Assembly: GCA_027886175.1 (NCBI GenBank)
Contig: JAJNNQ010000006.1
Span: 12,282,001-12,346,000, forward strand
Source of the DNA: Phylloscopus collybita
Lineage: Eukaryota > Chordata > Aves > Passeriformes > Phylloscopidae
Direction of reading: 5' to 3'
Length of the DNA: 64,000 nt
Shown piece after piece: positions 22,813 to 35,300 of this stretch. The stretch's first letter is position 1. The number at the start of each line of letters is the position of its first letter. The notes under the pieces are model-generated. The model was not told the origin of the DNA. It did not search any database and worked only from the letters and a program-made list of their open reading frames with translations. Position numbers and translations under genes: made by a program.

Positions 22813-25800
22813 CCAGGACTATTAGCCCATCTTAGCTGGATACCTGTGTAAGATATGTTCCCTGCTTGTAAAGGAGAATGGAAGCACAGACCTAATGTCT
22901 AGGGCTTGGTAAAAGTATACTTAGATGTGACATGGCAAATCCCATCATGTGGCTCCTGTCTGGCCTGGAAATAGAAACTCTTATTTCTGGTCTGATGGGC
23001 GAGGGATAAGAAGTGAAGAGTGATTTTGTCACTGACACAGTAGTGATCTCATGACATTTAAATAAGTTACTTGGAAGGATAATGAAAATCCCATTCACTT
23101 CAGCTTACTACAGGAGTTTCTTTATAATTTCACCTGAGGTATTACTTGTCATGCTCAGCTGCCATCAAAGCAAGATACACCTTCAAATAACTTAAAGTTT
23201 CAGAAATAAGTATGTGAGTTGTTCTCTCATAGAAGACAACAGTCCTCTCTGGACTGAGGAAATGAAAACTCAGTTTACCCACAACTCTGTCCTTCTACAG
23301 CTTATTTTTTACTTCCAATAGCTCAGATTATAAAAGATTTCTCTATGCAACTGGAAGTTGGTTTGCTGATGAGTGTTGCAGTGAACATACAAACTATTAA
23401 CAGAAGCCAGAAAAAAGGTCCCCTAAGCAGTGAACTTCATTCCTTCTGCTCATCAACTCTCTCTCCCCTGCGGGAGCTTAGTTGATCTGGGAATTATCTA
23501 TGTTAGGGATCTATTCTTGGTCATGTCTGAATGTCCTGTTCTCACTGAAGTCAAGGCTGAAACTTGTTTTGCAAAGCCAGAGAGGAAACATTGTATCATG
23601 AAAGTTAAGCACATTTTTTAACCACCTCTCCTGTGATTCCCAGCATCCAAACGTGGAAGACAAGGTATGTCTTTCTCTGGCGGGATTCACAAGCATGCCT
23701 TCCAGCTTCACCTGTGACACCCACAAGGGCTTCCAAAACAATTCCATACATTTCTCTATGGTAGATCCTGGTAAACTTCAAGGAGAAACAACAAAATCTC
23801 AACTTCAAGGGTAATTTCAAGTGTGGTGGAAATATACAACACTAGTTAGACTTATTTATTCTCTTGGGAATTTTTAAACCACCTGGCATAGTCCCAAGTG
23901 CTGTAGTTTCTGTTTGTTCAAGAGCTCCCAGGGAGCTGAAGCTAGCCTAGGACACAAAATGGATCATTTCTGTGTTTTTGCTCTTGTAATAACATCTTGC
24001 ATAAATTAGGTAACTTCAAAAGAGAGTTATGATACAATGAAGCAGGTTTAACAGATTCACACCTTATTAAGAGAATTTTATCAGAACTTGTGAGAGTTCA
24101 GAAATTAATATGGACTTCAGCTAGAAGCAAAATCTGAAAAATACGTAATCCATTCAAGAAGCCTAAATGTATTAACATCTCCATCCATATTTTTTCATAA
24201 ACAGAAGTCAAGTTCACCAGTGTGTAAATTTTTTTGTTTGGGTTTTTTAAAGGAGGAGACCTTTATGAGAGGGTTATGAACCATTGGAACAAACAATAAC
24301 AAAATCATAACTGAAAGTAATAAGAAAGTGTAAGAACAGGCATGTCTGCTCCCAAATCCAGTACTGGGTATGTACACAGTTTCAAAGGGCCAATTGAGAG
24401 CAGCTTTCTGCAGTTACAACCTGCCCACCTGAGATTGCTCCCCACATGCTCGAACCTACATCCCATAACGGGATTTTAACATCCTATTTTCCCTCATGGG
24501 AACACTGGGAATAGCTACCTCAGACCTGGATGTTCAATTTACTATCACACTAAAAGTAGTGCACCCCTTCTACCCAAGCAGAGGATGTATGAAATGAACT
24601 ATTTTATGCCATTTATGCTTATCACAATCCTTGTTCAATCTGTCTTCAAAGATTCATCATATATAAACACCAGTCTTGGAATTAAACAATTTGGAATTGC
24701 TACCAGCACATAACACTTAAAAAAAAGTGTTACTTTCAGTTAGTAGCAGATTCATGACCATTGTTAGCCCAATTTATTTAGATGATGCCAGCTCTGAGGG
24801 TGACCATAGCAGACAGGGGTTCTAGAAGGACGCAAAATAAAGTAAAGTTGCTGCAAGGAATTTGTAAGCCCCAAAGGCATATGGTTAATAAAAGCTACTG
24901 AACAAATTTAAAACTTGTCCCCTCTTTTCATACTAAGAACACAAGAGGAAAGCAATCTATGAAATAAGAGCTAATCAAAGCAAAAGGAAAGGAAAGAAAA
25001 GAAAAAACCCCCTCTTACATACAAACTCAGTTAATTACAGGGACACAGAACAAAGAACAAGTTACTGGATTGACAGATCTGAAATTTTTATGTACAACCA
25101 AGGAATAATAGTCTTTTGAGTTCAAAAAAATAAAACTATTTAAATTGTCAGAAATTGTCACTGGTTTAAGTGCATAAATTGGTAAGTAGGAGGATGATTT
25201 TAAGGCAGCACTTCAAAGAAACAGATTAGGTAACAACAGATGCATGTCAGGCAGTAGCATCCTGGTATTATACCATGTTCCTAAGTGGCATGAAGATGAA
25301 ATACAGGGTTTAAGACACCAAGAGCTTCTTTCCAACTGCAGATATACAGATAGTGTAGGATTAGGACACTGGCAAAGAACAACTGGCAATCCTAGTGTTT
25401 TATTAGGGTTCTTTTTCCTGTATCTATGAACAGAGGCAGGAAATTAAGATTAAATTGAGGTCGTGTGTCTATAATAGATGTTGACTGTAACAAGTATTTT
25501 ACCAGAAACAAAGGCAGAGTCATCTTTGCAAGCAGCTTTTGTCAATAATCCTGTATTGTTTATAAGCTACACTGACTGTTTGTTGTGAGTTCCCAAGCAG
25601 ATAAGAACTGCTCATGATGCACAGACTTCACAAATAGCCTCACCTCAATAAAACTTGAGCTTGCACACCTGCTAGTCAGAAATCAGGATTCCTCTCAAAC
25701 TTTAAGTTACAACTTATTTCATATTCTATAAATTTACAGTAAAATAGTTACCATTTATTCTTCTAAGAAAAAAATGCACCATTTTGCCCAGTTTATTGAA

Positions 25801-25820
25801 TATCCTACAATTTCATTCTG

Positions 25821-25932
25821 AAAAAAACAAAAAAAAAAACCCAAAAACCCCCCAAACAAACAAACAAAAAAAAAACAAACCAAAAAAAAACCAAAAAAAA
25901 CCAAAAAAAAACCAAAAAAAAAACCACCACCA
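25821..25932. repeat. A/C-only low-complexity tract
   Basis: About 110 bases of A and C only, including four CC spacers separated by runs of 8-10 A. On the sense strand this reads as repeated GGUUUUUUUU. Confidence 0.9.
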
Positions 25933-28320
25933 GACATTTGGAAAAAATATTTATGCAATTAGAAGGCTTTAAAGAGAGGATTTTAAAGAGTAAGCTGCTA
26001 AAAACACATTTGATGTCAACCCAACACTGAAACTCCAAAGCATTTATCAAAACTACAGTGCACAGCCTAAATGTTTTTTAACCTATAATTATATGCAGCA
26101 TAATTGGAAAGCCTCAAATTTGCAAGAGCTACCCAAGTGGTAACAAGAAGGAACTCCTACGGAAAGGGGAAACATCCCACTCCCCAACAGCTGGTCCTTA
26201 GAAGGGTTTGTACGTGCAGCTGGAAAGGAATAGATTCACCTCAGAGTTGAGATGCTGAAGAGGTCCCCTGCTACCACCTCCCCAGTACTCTCTCAAGATA
26301 CCAAACCAGAACTTGGGGGGAACCTGGCAGTATTAGGTTAATGGTTTGCCTTGATGGTTTTACAGGCATTTTCCCACTTTAACAAATCTACGATATATGT
26401 TTATAGCTACATGGAAATAGGACTGCAGACATTGTATTTCTATTAAGCTTGGTTGGATGCTCACACGTACAGAAGGTAAGAGCGTACTTTCAAAAATTCA
26501 TTTACAATAAACATCCCATTTTGCCACCCCAGCACTTCCACAGGCTTTATGAACAGACTTTCCTTGAAAACTAAGAACTCCATGACTCTACCCAGCAGGT
26601 GTTGCTCATAAACTGACTGAACTGAAGCTTCAGAGCTTTTAAAGTTCCCTGATAATTAAAAAATATTTAATAGACTGACTAGGGGAGGGGGAGCTGCTTT
26701 ATACAACACAAGAAGTCCCTTCATCACGTTAAGAACAAAGCTGCATTTATATCATTTCACTGCTTATCTGAACACCACCCTGCGCTATCTAACAAAACAC
26801 ACACTGCGCTTTCCTGACAAAACACCCTGTGCTAAGGTAGCTGCACCTACTGGGATGTGAACATGTGTCCTGGGCACTATTACAAGCAGCACAGAAACAG
26901 ATGACTTCAGGTTTTATGTACTCAGCTTGCATTTAATCAGCAGCTGCATGGTGAAGCTTCTGTGCACCCAGAAGCCTGAAAGAACACTGGCTGCCCTTGC
27001 TTTATTTTTATTCTAACATGAGATCTTGTCATCTTAACCTTTACCTTCTAACATCATCAGCCACATTAGGCTGAGAATCTTAGCCAAGAGCTTCCCATTT
27101 AGACAGCCAGAAAACAGACTGCAAGACTTTTTTTTTTCCTTCAATGAGGTCCTGAGGTCATCAAGGAAGGGGCCAAGCAACACCCAGATCCAAAGGTGCA
27201 GTAAATTAGTCTTGCAGCAAGTGCTTGGCTCTTGGAACACAAGCGTGGCCAAGAGGCTGCAATGCTCACCCTCATTCATATAGTTTTGCCATTTTCTTAG
27301 GCTCTGTGAGGACCCTCTGCAAGTGTTTTTAATTTTAGAAGCAGAAGCTACCAAATTATTCTTTATTTTACTCTGGAGGGAAAAAAAAGGAAATAATTTG
27401 TTTACTACAGTATTCAATATATTTACAGATGCAATTTCATTCCTTTGGTAGATTTCACAAGTTTATCACTAAAAGGGTAAGTTTACAATATTTAATTTTC
27501 TACAGTATAACTGCTTGGGGAGAAAACAAGAACTTGCTTTTCTGAGACACTCAAGAATTAGATGAGAAATTGAGACCCCTGGCAGTAAACTCTCCCCTGC
27601 ACCAGCACTGTTTCTCCATTTTGTAAAAGTGCAGGCTTTAATCTCTTTCCTTCCACAGGCATGCCCAGAAGAGTCTGGACAGACTGATTGACCATTTCTT
27701 GTCAGCAGGGCTCTGTGAAAGGACAGAAGGACTCTCAAACCAACCTGCAAGATCAGTTTTAAATGCCTATGAAGGTTCATGATCTGAGGTATGTGGTCAG
27801 TTTTCTATTAAGTAATTGCAAAGGCTATGCAGTAGAAAAAAGGAAAAAAAAGAAAATTTTTGTATGAAAATTAGTACCACTTTTGTAAAAGCTTTTTCTC
27901 TATCAGAATGTTTAAACAAGAGCAGCTTATCTACAAAAAAAAATTTATTTTGTCTTGTAGCCAATAATGAACAAGTTTAACCAGCAAAGGGAGCAGGAGG
28001 GGAGAGTCTCTCTTCCCAAAACTTGAACCAAATAATGAAGTCCAACTGTCCCAAGAAGAAAATGACAGCAGACAAAGCTTTCCCTCCATGTCACCTGTGT
28101 CATTTGTACATTCAACTGCACAGTGACACTTCCCAAAGCAGCCAGGTTCTAGCAAACAATAGCTCACACAAGGTGAACCAGCAGTGTCCACTTAGTATCT
28201 CTGTTAAGTGCTTCTGAAGTCACTCCTGCTAGCATCATTTTTCTACACATTCAAGGAATCTGATGGAAGATTGGAAGATGCCAGCCCCTGAAATTTAAGC
28301 AACAGGAAACAGCCACCTTA

Positions 28321-28342
28321 TTTTTTTTTTTTTTTTTTTTTT
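28321..28342. repeat. T homopolymer, 22 bases
   Basis: Twenty-two uninterrupted T; no associated element recognised. Confidence 0.95.
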
Positions 28343-29737
28343 CAAATATAGCATTGAGTCTTTCCACACCAAGCAATCAAAAACATAGCAACAATGCAAA
28401 CTGAAGGTGAACTTGGACAGATAAGATGATAAGATATACAGGTGCTTTACAGTGAATTCTGACTGGGAACACTTCAATGCACTGCCAAGTACTATCACAA
28501 ATTTGGTGAGAACTGCATTAAAAAAAATAAAAAGCTCTGATTTTCTGAAGTCATATTCAATTTATATCCAAGTTTATTTTTAGGCATCAAGTTCTATTTT
28601 TTTCATACTTCAAAAAATGAGATTTCAGATACTTCATTCCCTAGCAAAGCTGATTTACATTACATAGCACATAAGTAGCATGAAGAACATAATCTGATTT
28701 GTAGTGGCTCACGAACGACAGACAGGACATTTATAAGTGCTACTTAAAACTTCATCTCTTAGGAAGGAAGTTATTTGCCTACCTATGGTTCTTCAGTTCA
28801 GCTGAGTAGGGCTGGGAAGAAACTCATCTGCTCTCAAAAGCTTGTTTTCAGGATTCAGAAACCGGGCAACACGATAGGGCTGCATCTGCACATCTTAACT
28901 TTTGTTGAAAGCAAAGCCAGCTTAACCATTCCTACAAGCAAAAAAGTGCTTGTAGCAACAACCAGGACTTGAGAGATTTATTTTTTCATAAACCTTTTGG
29001 CTGATATTAAACTCCAGCACAGGAAGCAGGGTTGATTTCTGCTTATAAAACATTATCATTTATCATTTCACAGAATGAAACTATCAAAATAAAGGTACAG
29101 TGCAAAAGACCATAACAACATGCTTTTTCTTTACTTTTTACATGAAACTAGTTTTTGGAAAGAGGACCCAGTCTGGAATTCCACATTGCCTGTCTTAGTT
29201 CTGTTCTTAGATGAGCCTAATCTATAACAGAGGTAAGTGTAGTCATTTTCTGGGGGACAGTCAGGGATATAAGAAGGCTGCTCATGCACTGGCAGTTGTA
29301 TTTTCCTCAGCATCATGAGGCATGGCAGGATAATGCTGAGAAATTGCATTCTCAAGCACAGAGAGATCAAACATACATTTAATGGCTTTCTTTTGCTGCG
29401 CCCAATGTGCAGCACCTAAAATTCATTCCTTGCTTCAGATACTTGAACCTCTTAGGGAAAAGCAGAGCTTCTCAGTACCTAGACAGCAAAAGGAAAAGAG
29501 TGTTTGGAATGAAACACATACTATTTAGAAAATCAGAATGAAAGACATTATTGGGACCTCCACAGCTAACCTGGAGGTGCCCAACCTGCCTTTGAAAGGG
29601 ATCACAGTGTGCTAGCAGGCTTCTCACAATGAAAGAGTTACATGTCCAGCCATGAGACTGAAAGAAATAATCACAGATCTCTTGTGAAACATCAAGTATC
29701 ATCTACAGGAACCTTGTACACCTCCTCCTGGCTAAGG

Positions 29738-29795
<58 letters not shown>
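29738..29795. repeat. A homopolymer, 58 bases
   Basis: Fifty-eight uninterrupted A, the longest homopolymer in the window. The 8-mer AGGCTTCT occurs at 29617-29624 and again ending the run at 29795-29802, so a short retroposed insert with a poly(A) tail is possible but unproven. Confidence 0.95.
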
Positions 29796-29798
<3 letters not shown>

Positions 29799-31930
29799 TT
29801 CTGAAATTAGTTCCTTCTTGGCTTCTCCATTCTCATAAGCACTTAAGGCTCATGTCTTCCACCGAGTTTGACTGCTATGTCAACCTTTAGAGTAAACTTT
29901 GCTGGGGAAGGCCAAGCAGGGTGCAGAGAAGAGAAAGTGACCAAGGGGCTGTGGAAAGCACAGACGCCCACACAGAGCAGAAGTGACAAGCTTGTACTGA
30001 GGGCATCTGTTGTGCTTGGCTGGCCAATGCACACAGGAGTGTGTGCACAGTAAACATCAGCTACAGCTGGCACAACACACTACTGCTTGCCCAGAACTAC
30101 CCGAGGACATAGAACTAGCTGGAAAAGGAAAGACTGTGCAAAACAAAGAACTTCATAAACTGCTTTATATTAAAGAAATTCTTATTGTGCATTTTATCTG
30201 TGTGTTTTTACATTCCCTCTTACTTCTGGCTCCACCTCACTGGACAATTTCACATTAATCTTCCAGGAAATGCTGAAGGCCTTGCAGAATCTTCTGAGGT
30301 ACCCAGCATATTATAATACATCCTTCTTATCTCTTTTAAACAGAAGGAAATGGATCAAAACAAGAAAATCTGTAACTCATAAAGTGGCAGAAGTGTTTGT
30401 TCTGCAGCAATCTGGATTTTCCCGATTTGTGAATGAGAAGCTGTATTACAGTTTTACATGAACGCTAGCACAGTGTTATTTCAGGCATGGTGAAGATCAC
30501 AAATTGGATCCCTCCTTCCTCCTCCTTCTCAGCCATACACACATTGCAGCATTGCATCAGTTACAGTCACAGCTCTCTAGAGCATTAAGCTAAGTGTTGC
30601 ACATTAAGACTACATTATTTATTATCTCCAATCCTACACCAATTTTGTGTGTTTAAGCTCAACCTGCTCCTATTTACACTTCACAGCATGTCACTGAACA
30701 CCACCCACTATTTAAGAACACTGAAAACATTGAACAACATTTCCCTAGCTTAGGTACTGCCTCTGAAGCCAAACTGCTGACTTAACAGCCGAACTTTAGA
30801 AGAGCAACAAGACGGAGCTGTATCCCCAGCAGGACAGCAAGGAGCCTAACACACATCCAAATCAGCTCGTCTCACAGGGCACATCCAGAGCTTCTAGCAG
30901 TTAAGACTTCAGGTTTTTCAAATGCATAAGAGCTATCCCTTCACCTCCTTCCACAAAGTATTTTTCAAGGGCATTATACTACCAAGCTGGAATATCTGTT
31001 ATGTGCCTTCAAGGACTGAAATGATTAAGTGTTTGAACTCAAGGAGTGTTACACAACCCTCATGCACAGAAACAAATCTTCAGCCTTGAAAGAGACGGCA
31101 AGGACTTTGCCATCCTGGAAGATAATGCCACAGCTACCTAAGATACAATCAAATTCAATATTAAAAATTACTAAAGTCAACTTTTTGGCATACTTGTTTT
31201 CAACAGAAAAATGAACTCTAAACAGCATATAAAACACTAGTGTAGAAGTATTGTGCATGACTTAGTTAGGAATTTTCAAATCCTAGGTAGCTACCAATAT
31301 TTAACTATTTAGTCTGAGTCTTATGCTGATTGTCTTTTCTAAACTGAGCTAAAGCAATTCATGCATACAGTATTTCTGTTACTGTCAATCAAAACACAGC
31401 TTTCTCATGCTTTAGGCAAGAGTGTTTATTTTGAGTGAACAGAGTAGATTAATAATTTAGTGGGTGGTAAATAAAAGATGGAAAGGAGTTTTACTATTCC
31501 ATGTGAATGAGTTACAATAGCCACCTCATGTAGGAGATGGAACTTAAACCTGTAGCTGAATACCATCCTGCCCTGTCCCACTCCCAAACAGCTTTCTGTT
31601 TTCCCCCCTGAAATGAGTTGGACTGAAGAATCTGAGTTCCCACAGCAGAAACACAGTTAGTCAGCAGAGTTCCCTGCACCTCACTGATGTCTGGTCAGGC
31701 ACCCCAGACTCCACAGACTGAATTTGGTAGACCATTGCCAACTATAATGTGCCAGGTGTAGGTGCCTAAGAAAAAACTCAAAAGCAAGAAATAGCAATAG
31801 AGTGAGAATCTACTTACAAGTAGCTCCAACTTTTATCATCTCTTCATATACAAACCCCAAGGTTACTGTCTAAGTATCCCAAACTGGCAAGAGTTATTTC
31901 TGAAGACAAATAAACACAGCCTCCCACTTT
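29796..31930 (-). other. TBC1D4: TBC1D4 intron 1, continued
   Basis: Unique-looking intron sequence between a 58-A run and a solo LTR. Nothing else is recognised. Confidence 0.65.
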
Positions 31931-31935
31931 CCAGT
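31931..31935. repeat. Left target-site duplication of the solo LTR (CCAGT)
   Basis: CCAGT directly precedes the LTR start TGTCC and is repeated exactly after its end. Confidence 0.85.
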
Positions 31936-32363
31936 TGTCCTGGTTCCATTCAGGACAGGGTTAAGTTCTGCAGTAGCTGGGGAGGGGCCATGGCCAGGAC
32001 ACAGAGGTTACTCTATGGCACTTTGTGCCATTACTGGGGCAAGGTGAAGAGTCTCCTCCAGGGAGAAGGAGTTCCACCTGGTTGAGAAAACAAGGTGGAC
32101 AGAGCCATCCACTATTATCTATTATCGGGTGGGGTTTTTTCCTACATAAATCGTTTCTTCTACCCTCTGTTGTCAGTATTGTTGTTGTTATGATTCATTT
32201 TCTTATCTTATTGCTGTTTCCAATAAACTGTTCTTACCTCAACCCATAATCTTTGCCTTCTGTGCCTCCAATTCTCCTCTCCAGCCACCTGCATGAGGGA
32301 GGGGGGAGGTGGTACAAGCTGCAGCATTGGAGCACTAAATTGGAGAATACCATTTCTATAACA
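31936..32363 (+). mobile_element. Solo LTR of an avian ERVL-like element with intact target-site duplication
   Basis: This 428-bp element starts TGTCCTGGTT and ends ATAACA, giving the TG...CA termini of a retroviral LTR. It is flanked by a perfect 5-bp duplication CCAGT (31931-31935 and 32364-32368), the length typical of ERVL-class integrases. An AATAAA at 32222-32227 marks the R/U5 polyadenylation region. The opening matches the start of several avian ERV LTR families. No internal viral sequence is present, so this is a product of LTR-LTR recombination. It is antisense to TBC1D4. The class assignment rests on duplication length and remembered LTR starts, not on a database match. Confidence 0.9.
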
Positions 32364-32368
32364 CCAGT
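32364..32368. repeat. Right target-site duplication of the solo LTR (CCAGT)
   Basis: CCAGT directly follows the LTR end ATAACA and matches the left copy exactly. Confidence 0.85.
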
Positions 32369-35300
32369 TTATTCAAATATCTAATAATAAAGAAAAAATA
32401 ATCCAGTCTAGCCTCCACCAAAGTTGTTGGAAATAGTTGTTTTTTAACGAGAACCGAGTTTACTGAACCTGATCTGAAATTTCAAATTATACTGAGCAGA
32501 TTAAAACCTTTTATTTGCTTACCATTCTCTTCCTAGTTATTTCCCATTACCTTTCTCTCACTTCCCTGTAAAAGTAAAAAATTAATGCTTACTCTTAAGA
32601 AATTTATTCTTCCTAAAGCAAATCCTTCATAAAGCCCTCAGTGATACCATTTAAAAAATGGATTGAGGCAACAGGGGTATTTCCTAATATCCAACTACCG
32701 GATTATGACAACTTATGTTCTTCAATTTTGCCTTTATCCAGAATTTAACTTTCTTTTCCAGGGAAGAGAATAACTGCATTAAAGGAAAAACAAACAAAAA
32801 AAAGGTAATAAAGTCCATCATATCTTCTTCCTATCTTCCTGAAGAACCCCGTTCCAAAAGATTCTTTAACCCTCAAGCCTGGCTAAATGAGCAACTGCCA
32901 TTTGAGCTTGCTGACCAGGGGTACTACTTGTTATCATCCAAAGCACCAACAGCCAGGAAGGCAGGACATTTCCTATGACATTCAGCATTATCCAGGAGAT
33001 GCATTTCAAAGGCTTCCACTTTTAGTCTCGGGTAATAAGTACCCTCTATAGAAAGAAGGTCACACATCCAGACTCCAGTCAGAATAACAACTTTCTGCCC
33101 TACCACCTCCACCACACCCTCACGTGGCCATTAAGAGCTTGTTCCTTTCTTAATTCATAAGCCTGAAAAGAGGCACTGATTTCACAGGGAGCAGGCTCCC
33201 TGTGCTTCCAGTTCTGGAAAACCCAAAACGTTTTTGGGCAGAGTTTATGGTTTGCAGGATAAATCCTAAGGAGCTTTATGCTGATTTGTGTCCCAGCAAG
33301 CCTGGGATCCTCAGGGAGTCCCATCACAAAGCTCCAGTGAGTTGCTACAGGATCAGCTCATGTGCATTTATGGAACAATTTATCACACACACTTTGACAG
33401 CTCTGGCAGCTGCAGAAAGCCTTTCCAGCCCTTCCCTTATAAGCAGGGATTCTCTAGCTTCCAAAAAGTCCTTGCTCAAGTTTTAGACATTAATCAATGT
33501 TTTCCTGATGACCTTTGCTCACAGAAAGCAATTACACATTTTAAAATCAGTCTGAGATACTCCCTTCTGCAGAGAAAGTGGTCCTACTATGTCCAGATGG
33601 TTAACTTTGGGCAACAATACTGATGAAGAAAAAAAAAATTTAAGGAGTCTGCCCAAGGTTCTTTATGACAGACCCTAATTCATGGACCGGCTTTACCAAA
33701 ACTGTGTCTTGCACTGACAGCTTTCTACGAAAGTGTATAACCTCTCAGAAAACAGTGATCCTACTACAGAAGTAATTAGCAAGTTGGAAAAAAAACCAAA
33801 TCTGTCTAGAAAATTGTACAAAGACGTCCTCCTTTATCGTTCTACCATCCTATGATTTTGTAGAATTTCATGGTTGTGATGAAGTTATACATACAAAACA
33901 AAACATTTTTTCACCCCAAAGCCAACTTCTCTGCTTGACGAAGACAACAAAGAAACTTAATTTTCTGGGTTGTTGTGGGGTTTTATTATTTTAGACAAAA
34001 CAAAGCATACCAGATCTGAAAAGAGAAGCTCAAATACTGAGACTCGGGATCCTGTGAAAGATAAATCCTTGCCAATTGCATGTAACCTCTCTTCCAACTG
34101 ATTCTGTTTGAACTACTAGAGCAAGAAAAGCTGACTTTTTAACCTAAATTTGCAGGAAAAGAAATAAGGGGAAAAAAACTACCAAATCTGTATCAAGGTT
34201 CAAATCATACAAAGGCCTTACAGGAGAGACCATCTTTGGCAACTTGACTTCTGACAGCTGGAAAATTGTTTGTGGGTGAAATGATGCTAACAAGGTCAGA
34301 GAGTGTCATCTATAAATGATGACAACAAAGTAAACTGTAGGAAACCACCTGTTTGCTGAAAGTTGCACAGCATTGTGAGGGCAATCTGAGCACCTTCCAA
34401 TCACCCGGGAATCAAGATACTGCTAAAAACCAAGCTACATCATATCAGTTAATTCCTGGCTCATAAGGGCCATTATCAAAGTATTTCATCAAGTGTAACA
34501 CCACCTGTACTAACTTATATTTTCCCTGCTGCTTTTTTTCTCCTGCCCCAGCTATGATCTAAAGGATATTATCCAAGAAATTGCTGTATCTATAGAGACA
34601 GTTGCAAAAGAGAAATAGTTGCATAAGAGTGGAGAACTTTAGCTTTAAATTTGAGAATGGAGTTGGAGTTAAATCTTATACAGACGTAGATCTTTCATCT
34701 GACAGCTTCTCATTAGTTGTTGCAGGAGTCAAAAGACATTCCCAGGAAGCCTGAAAAAGTTAGTAAGGGATGTTGTTCATGGTGACAGAGGGTAGAAGAG
34801 CAGCAGCCAGCATTTTCCCAGTGCTTTGGGGAAAGCAGCCCAGGCAGTAGTGAGATCTCTTCTTTATTGAGAGCCCAATCCAAAGCTAAATGGGCAGAAG
34901 TTGCTCTTTACAGTTCCTGCTTAAAAGTACCAATGAAACAAACTAGGAATATACCTTGTCAACCATCCATCCTATAGTGGAAAATCACTTTATTTTGGTC
35001 ATAATTGCCAACTATCACACCATTAAATATTCCAAGAGATGTCATGATTTTTTTCCCAATCAAATCTCTAATAGAAGAACAGCATTGCTGCTTCTGCTAC
35101 ATAGGCAGACACTACATGACAGCACATAACTCCCTATCTAGACTTTTTCCTGAAAATGGCGTGGAGTCAAGGGAATATCTCACAGCATTATAAAATACTA
35201 TTGCTACAACAGCGATTCAGTCTGGCAGTCTCTCCAAAACCATCAACATAAACAGAAGAGGCCTTGTGCACCAAGTAGACATGCAGATAAAGGTACTGAA

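Larger units (their letters stand above)
22813..29737 (-). other. TBC1D4: TBC1D4 intron 1, continued
   Basis: Intron sequence between a probable LTR and a long A run. It contains the A/C tract at 25821-25932 and a 22-T run at 28321-28342. The 127-codon minus frame at 27034-27417 and the 103-codon frame at 27469-27780 match no family I know and lack coding signature. Confidence 0.65.

Noticed and set aside
27034..27780. Two minus-strand frames of 127 and 103 codons
   Set aside because: No recognisable homology, no coding-type codon bias, and no splice sites that join them to TBC1D4 in frame.
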